A stretch of DNA of 64,000 bases from contig CM037789.1 of NCBI GenBank assembly GCA_021229015.1, positions 32,221,856 to 32,285,855 of the forward strand, given 5' to 3'. Shown here piece after piece: positions 54,181-64,000 of the stretch. Made by a program: the position numbers and the translations under genes. Source of the stretch: Solen grandis. Taxonomy: Eukaryota > Mollusca > Bivalvia > Adapedonta > Solenidae. The notes under the pieces are model-generated. The model searched no databases. It was not told the DNA's origin and was given only the letters and a program-made list of their open reading frames with translations. How positions within the stretch are numbered: position 1 is the first letter of the stretch; each line of letters begins with the position of its first letter.

Positions 54181-55119
54181 ACAACATCTCCTCCTAAACC
54201 ACTGGAGTTTGACCAAATTTCACAGGATCATGCTTATTATGCCCTTTATCAAATTTGTTCAAATCATTTTGATTGGTTGAAAAAGTTGGTCACAGGAGCT
54301 AAACATAGATTTTAAAAATGCAAACTTTGAAATCTTCATCTGCAAAATTGCATGGCCTAGAGCTTAGATATTTGTGTGTAGCATTGTCTTATGAACCTCT
54401 TCCAAGATTGTTCAAATTATGACCCTGGGTTTAAAATTGGCCCCACCCCAGGGTCACTTGATTTTACATAGGCTTAAATAGGAAAGTCTAGAAAAAAAAT
54501 CTTCTCAGAAACCACAAGGCCTGAAGTTAAGATATTTAGTGTGTAACATGACCTTATGAACTTCTACCAGATTTGTTCAAACCATGGCCCTGGGTCAAAA
54601 ATTGGCCCCGCCCCAGGGGCACTTAATTTACATAGGCTTAAATAGGAATATCTAGAAAAAACCTTCTTCTCAGAACCTACAAGGCCTGGAGTTTAGGGCA
54701 TTGCCTGATGGACATCTATCAAGTACGTTCAAATCATGGTCCCGGAGTAAAAATTTCCCCATCCCCAGCAGTCACTTGATTTTACTGACTTAGATAGGAA
54801 AAGTTTTTTAAAAGTTTACCCTTCCCAGAAAAACCACAAGATCAGGGGGTTAAAACATATTTGGTAAGTAACATGCCCGTGTGGATCTGAACCAATTTTT
54901 CCCCAAAAATGGCCCTGGGATAAAAAATGTCCCCGCTGGGGTTTACATGAAACTTAGTTTTTTTTTGACCAAAATGAAAAACCTTTTTTGGTGGTTTTAA
55001 GATTATATTGCTGTTCTTCTGCATGGATTTTGTATTCAGTATGGTTTATGTTGTAAAAGGCAATGAAAAAATTTTTTCTCAGGTGAGCGATTCAGTGCCA
55101 TTTTGGGCCCCTCTTGTTA
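54181..55119 (-). mobile_element. Inverted helentron-like element nested in the previous one
   Basis: Three or more ~165 bp units with TTGTTCAAATCATGG-like, TGGCCCCGCCCCAGGG and TTTACATAGGCTTAAATAGG words. It ends AGGTGAGCGATTCAGTGCCA then GGGCCCCTCTTGTT, which is the reverse complement of the AACAAGAGGGCC..CTCACCT 5' end of family C. The unit sequence differs from family C, so they share an end but not a core. Quality drops after ~54.79 kb. Confidence 0.6.
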
Positions 55120-55990
55120 ATTTTGAAATTTTGCTTAAAGTTTTGCCTGCAAGGTATTTCATGCTTTTATCTCAGTATCCAGGCAAAAGTGATTGATTTT
55201 AAACATTTTTAATAGGGGTAGGGCATCATACTTTCAAGGTAGATAACTCTTGATGGGAAAATATTACAAAAAATTTTGGCCCCTTTTTAAATTAGAAATT
55301 TTTGTTAAGTTTTGCATGCAAGGTACTTAATCATGCTTTATATATCGGGTTTCCCCGGGATGTGATTGATTTGAAACATCTTAAATCGGCGTAAAGGGGT
55401 AAAAATACTTACAAAGGGGAGATAACTCTTGATGGAATTATTACAAATTTGGCCCCTTTTTTAACTTAGAATTTTTGTTAAAATTTTGCAGCAAGGTTTC
55501 TTTCATGTTCTTTTTTCTGATTTCCCCGGGTGGATTTTATTTGAAACATCTTTAAAATGTTTTTGGGGTATCATTTATCAAAGGGGATAACATTGTGGGA
55601 ATATATTAAAATTATGGCCCCTTTTTTTAAATTAGAAATTTTGGTTAAAGTTTTTTGCATTCAAGTACTATTAGCTTAATCTCAGAAATTGTTTATGGTA
55701 TTTAAATAGAAAGTTAAGGAGTGTATTAGGGGGATCACAAAATGAAGGAGGAAACTTTTGGGGCCCAAATTTTATACAAATTATTTGGCCCTTTTTTAAC
55801 TTGGAAAATTGGTTAAAGTTTTGCTTGCACAAATGTTATTATGGATATGTCTCAGGAATAGGTATGGGGTTGATTTTTAGACTTCATAAAAATATTAAGG
55901 GGTATCAAATATCAAGGTTTTTCAAATTTTTACTATTATTATTTACAGGGAATTTTGAAAAGGTTTAAAAATTTTAAATAGATTTCATTT
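55120..55990 (+). repeat. Continuation of the TTAGCTCGACTATTC element, degraded
   Basis: About four ~170 bp units recognisable by GATAACTCTTGATGG (near 55,244 and 55,420), TTTTGCATGCAAGGTAC and GGCCCCTTTTT. Homopolymer inflation makes unit comparison unreliable. No 3' end could be identified. Confidence 0.5.
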
Positions 55991-56471
55991 GATATACTAA
56001 AAAAGCATTTTAGAAAGTTAGAGCTGTCCTTGAAACCCCTTTTATTTTGTTTTGTAATTATTGCTTTTGTCTGTTATAGTTATATGCATGTCATTGTTTT
56101 AAAAAAGATAAAAAATTTAACTCCCCCCTTTGAATAATATTTATAGGGTATTAAGGGCAATGTAAATCCCAAAAAACAAAAATAATAACCCCAAAGGGGT
56201 GAATATCAGTCTCTAACAGCAGTTTGCTATAGAACAAAGGCCCTTTAAAGGGCCCAAAAATTTACGGTTTTTTGGTCCGTTAAAACAGGGGGTCGTATTA
56301 AAAAAGTCTTTTTATATAGTCCTAATTAAAAGTTATTTATAGGAAAATTAAAAAGGGGGGAAAAATTTAAGGTCTTTTAAGGGCAAACCGTCGTAAAAAC
56401 AGGGCCCCGAAGACAGTCTCGGGTAAAAAAATTAAACGACAAAAGGTGTTTAAACCCGTCTTTACAGAAGT
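55991..56471. other. Low-quality contig end
   Basis: Dense homopolymers and no recognisable feature up to the gap. Confidence 0.6.
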
Positions 56472-56571
56472 NNNNNNNNNNNNNNNNNNNNNNNNNNNNN
56501 NNNNNNNNNNNNNNNNNNNNNNNNNNNNNNNNNNNNNNNNNNNNNNNNNNNNNNNNNNNNNNNNNNNNNNN
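56472..56571. other. Assembly gap, 100 N
   Basis: A run of exactly 100 N; unknown-size placeholder between contigs. Confidence 0.98.
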
Positions 56572-59500
56572 TCTTTTAGTCCCTTTGGGAAACCCGGAAT
56601 TAAATGTTTTCGGCGAAATCTTTAGTTTTTTTTTGGTTTTTCCCGGGGGTTTTCCCCCCTTTTTTCAAAAAAAATTGTAAAAAAAATTTTTAGATATTTT
56701 TTTTTTAAAAAATTTAAAAACGTTAATCTTTCACTGGGTTTTGTTTTTATTTGTTGCGTTGGTGTCGAAAAAAAACGAAGGCAAAAAAATGCTTTTATCC
56801 TGGGAGCGGGTTTTTTGGGAAATTAGATTTTTTTTGGAAAAAAATTAGAGAAATTAACAGAAACCTTAAAACCCCGCCCTCCGTAAAAAATTAAAAAAAA
56901 ACCCAAACCCCGGGGTTTTTTTAAAAAGGTCAAACCAAAAACCAGGGGTTTTCCCTTCAAAATGAGGTTTAAAAAAACGATGGCACGCGCCGGTTTGCCG
57001 AAAGTCACAGTTGTCAAGGCGGCTAATCCCCCCCATCCCCCGTGTGCCCGGGGGTTTTTCCAGAGAGCCGGGACTAAACTCTGAAGATTTGATTTTAAAA
57101 CAAAAAAAAAAACTGTTTTTTTTAAAAAAAGACATTTCTTTTTTTTAAATTTGGTTCATTAGGAATACAACTTTTAAATTTTGGGAAAAAAATTCAGCCT
57201 GGACACAAGTGGGGGGGGGCACTTTTTTTAAAATGTATGTTAATTTTTTTTTAAAATCCCCCGGGGAAAAGAAAAAGGGGACATTGGGTTTTGTGAAAAA
57301 ATAGTATTTTGAGGCCATTTTAATATAAAAAAAAAATTTGATTACCAGTTTTTTTTTAAAAAGAAAAAAAGGGGGAAGTTGGGAAAATTTTGAGAAAACC
57401 CCATTAGAAAAAAATACAAAATTTATTTTAATGTTTAAGACGCTTTTGTTAAGTGGTAACGTCCCAATTCGTAGTTCGGGGGTTGGTTTCGACCTCCGTT
57501 GTAAAGCAAGGATTTTCATGACTTTACTTGTCAAATATTTCCCAAACTAAAAAGTTTTATTTCAAAAAAACCCGAGCTTTTTTAAAAAATGTTTTTTATA
57601 CATTGTAATCAAAGGGTAGCCCCAAAGGGTTGCCCCCTGTAAAAAAAAATTTGCGACTGGGTGTGGTATCATGTTACATGAAAAAGCTGGAAATGCAGTA
57701 TGGCAGTACTTAGACAAAATCTCAAAATGCTGAAATACTGCGGGTCCCCCTTTTAAACAAAAAAAAAAAAAAGGGGTTTAAAATTAGAGAAAAAGAATGA
57801 TTTTTTATTTTTTTTTTCGCCATATTTTGACGGGGAAAAAAATTTTAAATTACATACATATAAATTTTTAAATCAGAAAATTTACAAATTTTTCACAAAA
57901 CTACTTTATTTTACAGATCGAGGGAAAAACACCAATTTAAAAAAAAAAAAAAAAAAAAAAAAAGGGGTTTATTTGATTTATATCTTTTCCTTGTTATATG
58001 AAAATATAGAGATACTCGAAAAGTCATATATGATTTTTTTTTAAAGAAAAAAGGGTTATTTTTTTTATTTTTTTTCCCCCCAACGTGCTCCTCGAAACGA
58101 AATTTTTAGGACGAAAAGGTCAAATTTAAAGGGAAAAAAAACAATAGTATATTTTATTAGATATCTGAAATGGGACTTAAAAACATGAATAAATTTTAAA
58201 ACAGGACAATAGAAAAAGATTATAAACTAATTTTAAAATTTTTACGCCTTTGTTATGACTTTACAGTTTTTTTTCAAATTAAAAAACATACTACAATATA
58301 TGCATAATAAAGTGGAAAAAAAGCTAAAAGAATATAAAAAACATGTTTGAAAAAAAAATTTTTAAAAAAAATCATATTATTTTTTTTGGGAAGCTTTTTT
58401 AAAAAAAATGGATGTAAACACCAAAAGTGGAAAAAAAATTCAGAACGACTTAAATTTTAAATTTTTTGGCCCCAAAAATTTTTTGGCCCAAAAAATTTTG
58501 GTGACAAAACTGAAATTTATTTATAAATTTTCCATTTGTTTTAAAAAAAGAGAAAGGTTTTGTTATGTACAAGTAAGGGGTGTTACATTTATAACATTTT
58601 TTTTGAAAAAAGGAAAAATTTTTGCCCAAAGGGCGACAGTTTTTTACATAAACAAGGGTTTTTTGGGGGAAAGTTCTGCAAAACCCCAAAATGAGAAAAT
58701 TTTGGGAAAAGCTTTTTTAACCTTTCTGAAATATCTTTAAACTTTCTACAAAAGTTTGCTTTCCCCCCCCAGTATAAAGTTGTTTCTTTTTGGGTTTTTT
58801 ATCATCATTTTCCCAAATGTATTTGAGGGGGAAAGTACCGTAAATAAAAACAACCCCAATTTCTGCACTGAGTTTATTTTTTCTGGAAAATATTTTTTGG
58901 GGAAAAAAACCCCTTTTAAAAAATTTTAAAGAAAATGAACTTTTTCTAACAAAAAAGAGTTTAAAAACAATCGATTTCAATCTAAAAAATTGTCCTAGAA
59001 AATTTTAAATTTTTTTTTTTCTATTTCTTGTTAAAAGGGGCCCAAAAATCAATTAATAAGAAACAAACGGTCATTGTTCTTTTTTTTTAAACCCTTTTTA
59101 AAATTTTTAAGGGGCACATTTACGGCCGCTCTAGTGAGAGCAGTTTGATTGAGTAATTTTTGGGGCCCCAACCCCCCAACCCCCAAAAGGGGCTTTAGGT
59201 TTTAAAAAAAACAGCTTGATAATTTTTTTACCAAAATTTAAAGGGGTTTAAAAACCCTTTTTTTAACCAAAAATCGCTATGCTGAAAAAGTTAAAAAGTA
59301 TTTTTTTAAACAGTCGGAAATATTCACTCGGGTCCAAAAAAAGTTTAAAAAAATTTCCAAGGGTTTAAACAATCAGTTACTGTTAAAAAAACCCCCTAGA
59401 AATAACCCCTTTTGTGGCTTTTTGCGACCCTTTTTTCCTTTAAAAAAATTAAGACATTTTGGGATTTTACTGGAAAACCCCCTTGACAGGTATTTAAAAA

Positions 59501-62500
59501 AAAGATTAAATAGACTTAGGGAGATTTTTATAGAGAAAGCGCGCATGTCGTCAGCTACGTTGGAGCGCACAAAGAATTATCCCCAAAGCTTAGACCCAAA
59601 ACCCCCTATCCTCCCAAAAAAGTGATTGGGCATTTATGAAACAAAGTAAAAAAAAGGAGAGCAGGGTACCCCCTGTTGGTTCCTTGTAAGGGTAGGGATC
59701 CAACCCCAAAAAAAAAAAAACCCTTTTAAAAAATCACAAAATATTCTATTGTATGCAAGCGAAAAAATTGGGAAAAAAAAATGTGGGTAATCCTTTATAA
59801 AATTTGAAAAAAGGGGCCCTCTGCCATCCCCCGGGAAAAAGCTTGTTTTGACCCCAAAAAACAAGCTAAAGTTTACTTTATTTATAAAAATTTGAGATGG
59901 ATTCCCTTAAAAAAATATGTCAAAGACAACTTACATTTTTTTGAAAAACCCCCCTGCCGGATTAAAGCATGGGAATTTTTAAACTTTTTTTTCTAAAAGT
60001 ATAACTAAAAATTTTAAAATACAAATGAAAGGGATGGCACGAAATTTTTTGGGTCTTTTTTCTTTTACCCCCCCCTTTTAAATTAAAGAAAACTTGCCCT
60101 TTTTTTAAATCAGATGGCACATAAAAAAATTTTTAAAACTCATTTTGAAAAAAAGAGGGGAAAGTCCATAGCGAAAACCCGCCATAATTTTTTTCATTAT
60201 CCCTTATTACCCACACTTTTATTAAATTTTTTTACCTAAAAAAGCTTAATATAACTTTTAAAAAAAGTGGAAAATCGCGGGGAAAGTTCGTGTTTAATAT
60301 TTTATTGACTTGAAATTTTTTTAAAAAAATTATTATCAAAACATGGATCCCCCGTTCGGGTACAGATAGAAAATTTTTTCCCCCCTTTGAATGTCTTGGG
60401 TTGCGGAGTGAATCAAAAATTTAATTTCACAACCATTTTCTTTTTATCTTTTTCTTAAAAAAAAACCCCCAAAAAAAACCAAAATAAACCCCACCCAAAT
60501 CGTTTCTTGTTAATCTCTCAAAAAAAAATTTTAAAAAACTTTTTTATGAAAAAAAAAAAAATTCACGTTTGGATTTTTAAAACTTTTATATGAACGATAA
60601 AAGAAGAACGAGGTTCCTCACCACCCAATCGTTTTTCTTGTCCTCATAATTTGTAGATTTTTAGTGTTGGCCCTTTTTTTGGGTTTTTTAAATATGGACG
60701 TTTTTTTTTATAGGTAGAAACTCATAGACGCTCTCTTTATACGTCAATTTTTTTGATATTAATGTAAAAAATTTTCACTTGAAAAAATAACTTACATCAA
60801 ATTATCTTTTAAAAAAGTATCGAAAAGTTCACGGTAAGAACCTTTTCAAGCTTTTAACCTTTTCCCCTTTAAATGGTTTTTAAAAACGAAAAAAACGGGA
60901 ACCGTTAAAAAGAATATTTTTTGACTTTTAAAAGTAATTTTTGGCCCTTGTGTGACCTTAAGCATCTGTCTGAAATGAAACACCCTATCAAAGATCCACA
61001 GTTCCCCGGGAATCAGATGTGGTCAAAAAGAGTTTCTACTTTTTTTCTATGAAAAAAAAGAGGCCCGCCCCGTAAAAATAGGTAGTGTATCTTGCCAAGT
61101 GATTAATTTTGGAAAATTGAGTCAAAAAAAACTCCCCTGTCATTGTTTTTCAGATAAGGGAACACCTTTGATGCGTATTGAAAATCTCCAAAATAACACC
61201 CTACCTTTCTCAATATGCAAAAACAATACTGTAATTTGTAAAATGGAACAAATGATCTGGGGGATGATTACTGAAGGTAAATAAACTTAAAGACAAATAA
61301 CTATTCTCTTTAAAAATTTGTATCTGAACCCCAATTTATTCTGTCACTAAAAATTCTAAGGGGACTTGATCATTAAGACTTTGTGCCATTTTAAAAACAA
61401 CACCTCCTTTACCTACTTTTCTTTAGGGGGCCCAGATAAAGAAAGTGGTTGGCCCCAAAAACCATTGTAATTTTAGTATCCATTTAGGGAAAAAATGGTG
61501 ATTTTTAAAAACCCGTTTCCAAATCCACAAATATACTTTTTTTTGGGGGAACATTTACTCAAATAAAACCTAGCCCAAAAACCCCGAAGCGTTCCCCAAA
61601 TACATATTTTAAACCAAATAATTTTAAAATTGGATAAAAAAAAAACATCTTTTCTGTATTATACTAATATTAAAAAAAAAAAATAACTTTCCAAAAAAAT
61701 TAACCCCAAAAAAAAAATGTATATTTTTTCACAGTTACCAAAAGGGATACAAAGAAGATTTGAAAAAAAAAATGTAAAATTTTAATTTAAAAGTAATTAC
61801 GAAAGAAAAGGTGTTTTTCCATATCTACCAAGCTATCCTCTCCCTTCGCCAGTACCGGTCAGTTCTTTTTAGATTACTTGATCATTGATCGTCCCCGTCC
61901 CTTTTTAACTGTTTTTCCCAGTCCAGGGGGACACACGACATCATCGGCCCCCAAAATTTGAGTCACTTAACAGGTACTTTTTTTGATTTCCCCGATGGAG
62001 AAAATCTCCGGCTGGATTTCGGGTAAAAAATTTTTTTTCCGACCACTTTGGGGCCACCTTTCCCGATAAAATGTTTTTTAATGCTTTCTTCTGTAATCCC
62101 CGGTTTAAACCGCCCATAAAACGTTTTTCTTTTTCTTTACATGTAAAATAAATCTCAAAGTTGGTGCATTGTTTGCACTTGTCTGTCCGGATGGGAAACG
62201 GGGCGATTGATTTACGGAAATTGGAATCTAACCTTTCTTTTGGGTTATTTTTTGTCCGCTTCGCTGTATGGATTCGTGGTCGGAGCACCTTTCGATCTAA
62301 AAAAAACGAGGCCCCTTCCCGTAAAAAGTTAATAATTGTCACTTCCGGGGGTGCTTTAGAACCGGGGGTTCGGTGATTGGGTTTTGATTGACCTTTTCCA
62401 AAATTTTCAAAAAATACTGAATGTAAGGTTGGTTCTTCTGGGTTTTCCGAGAATCAATTCCGCAACAGTCAACCCCAAAACTAATAAGCAGCTAAAATTA

Positions 62501-64000
62501 CTAAGTCTCCCAAATTTATCTGGACCCCACTGCCTTAAAAATCAAAAACAATAAAAAAAATTAAATTCTATAGTTAACTTTTAAATATAACTAATCTAAA
62601 CAGTGTATTAAAAAATTAAAAAAAGCTATATTTAAGGGGCCGTACAGCAGCCATAAGTAGCCCCTTTCATATGTGACCATGACTGTATTTAAAAACTAAG
62701 TTTTTTGAAAATTATGGAAATAAACAATGTGCAAAAAATAAGAGCATTCAAAAATTTAATTTTTCCTTCTAATATAAAATTTTTAAAAAATTCAAAATTT
62801 TCATAAAAAAAGATCTGTCCTTTCAATACAAACTTTAAGAAGTTGTATAACTCCAAAATTTCCCTAGCAATAAAAAAAATTAGAAAAAAAAAATAATACT
62901 AAATGCACTGCAATAACGTGGATGTAAAACGGATGAGTCTATAACCTGATTGGATATAACGTGGTTCGAGGATCCCCTTTAAAAAATTAATTTTAATAGC
63001 CAAATGACCTCGATGTCTCGAGGGAGTTCAATATTTAAAAATTTAGAAACGCAAAAAGCGCGCAAACCCCAAAAATAAAGCCAATAACAAAAACAGGCGT
63101 TTAGAAAATGAAGGAAAATACGACACTTGCATAAATCATTTTTAAAAACAGAGAAAGAAATTTTAAAATTACAGAGCGGGGGGGGCCAAATTTTTATCCA
63201 ATTTGCGGGTGCGAAAAAAAAAAAGGCCTCCTTATACCCTTTTGACAAAAAAAACCCCAAAAATTCAGTTGATAGGAGATTTCCCAAGAAACACGGGGAT
63301 TCCTATTGAGATCAAATAAAAAATTCAGACCCTCCTAAAGTCAAACAGTTTTTCCCCTTTTTGACCATTAATTATATAAACATAGATCTTTTTTAATCGT
63401 AACGAAATTTTGCAAATGAAATTTTCCCCAAAAGAAAGGGTTAAACAAAAACCCGGTCGTTTGTAGGGGTGCGGAAGCAGGCATGCTTTGTCGATACCCA
63501 AAGCGCTTGATTATACATGTGAAAAAATATTTTATTATTGGGGAATTAATTTTTAAAATTATAAAAAACCTCATCTGCTCATTTATTTTGTCTAAATGAT
63601 TGAAATACTGTTGAGGGCGTTTAAACCAACTAACAAACGTCGCGTGGTTAAGTTCCCAGTCCCTTCGAGCAATTGAATTTGTTTTAATCAAAAGTTGTCA
63701 TGATCGAATTTCCACCCCTCAAATGATCCGAGCTTGTTCTGTTGGTTCCAATTATTTGCGCCCCAACAAAATATTGAAGATGACGTCCCCGGGGGAAGTC
63801 TCTTGTGGTTGGTGTGGTGTGTGTGTTGGGTGGTGTGTTTTTTATCGGGGGGCTCCCCCGGGGTTGTTTCAACTTTGTTTGAATTAAAAGGAGAAAAAAG
63901 CTTAAATCTTTTTTATTATATTGTATGAAAAAAAACAGTTTCATTTTTTTTATTGGGTATCGTGATTCCTTTGTGGGGGAAAAAAAACAGTTTTTTACAC
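56572..64000. other. Low-quality sequence, unannotatable
   Basis: Throughout this block nearly every run of A, T, C or G is lengthened (runs of 6-20 are common) and the text lacks the sharp repeats seen upstream. Open frames here are rich in F, K, P and G from the homopolymers. The only recognisable element is a SINE-1 body piece at ~57,658-57,752 (GGGTGTGGTATCATGTTACA, CTGAAATACTGCGGG), and possibly a tail near 63,595. No gene can be supported or excluded. Confidence 0.7.
57655..57755 (+). repeat. SINE-1 body fragment in low-quality sequence
   Basis: GTGTGGTATCATGTTACATG, GCAGTATGGCAGTACTTAG and TGCTGAAATACTGCGGG follow the SINE-1 body/tail order on the plus strand. It shows that the degraded block is the same kind of genome, not contamination. 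Confidence 0.5.

Noticed and set aside
56823..59864. Many 60-130 residue ORFs rich in F, K and P
   Set aside because: They lie in homopolymer-inflated low-quality sequence and are not reliable.

Overview
This window looks like non-coding, transposon-saturated nuclear DNA from a bivalve mollusc, probably a heterodont clam or mussel such as a venerid or dreissenid. The basis is AT-rich sequence with no convincing protein-coding gene on either strand, plus repeat types I associate with bivalve genomes: helentron-like elements with ~145-170 bp internal tandem units, tRNA-headed SINEs with GTGGYATGATACC-type bodies, and very abundant short TTAA-flanked palindromic elements. The species is inference. 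I find no gene, intact transposase, tRNA gene, rRNA gene or CRISPR array.

The dominant family (called A here) is a ~235 bp miniature inverted-repeat element. It is flanked by TTAA, has termini CCCTTTCCCTCAT / ATGAGGGAAAGGG, and carries a ~67 nt internal hairpin. There are thirteen substantial copies and one solo end. A second family (B) has almost the same termini (CCCTTTACCTCAT) and the same TTAA flank. Its copies lie at 1.0, 2.7-3.0, 4.7, 9.1, 12.5, 18.5, 19.0, 29.7, 31.8, 42.3, 44.6, 46.5 and 48.5 kb. TTAA and terminal CCC point to mobilisation by a piggyBac-type transposase encoded elsewhere. Further short inverted-repeat families (D, a 132 bp element, a ~86 bp hairpin insert) and two larger TIR elements (10.59-12.37 kb and 12.83-13.79 kb) are also present.

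A second layer consists of helentron/HINE-like non-autonomous elements at 13.9-15.1, 16.65-18.4, 34.6-35.5, 43.0-44.0, 50.7-52.1 and 54.0-56.0 kb. They share a design: terminal palindrome, tetranucleotide or trinucleotide microsatellite, an array of ~145-170 bp units, and a 3' hairpin. The 50.7-52.1 kb copy sits inside a family A element with no target duplication, which gives a clean insertion history.

A third layer is at least three tRNA-derived SINE families, two of which share a 3' tail. In two SINE-1 copies the body has expanded into a minisatellite (31 bp x12 at 38.2 kb; ~53 bp x6 at 23.6 kb). A separate 33 bp minisatellite of about 35 units (30.6-31.8 kb) produces long but probably meaningless open frames on both strands.

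Assembly quality is uneven. Two 100-N gaps (40,623-40,722 and 56,472-56,571) split the window. Sequence after the first gap to ~42.0 kb, and from ~54.8 kb to the end, is full of inflated homopolymers and should not be used for gene calls.
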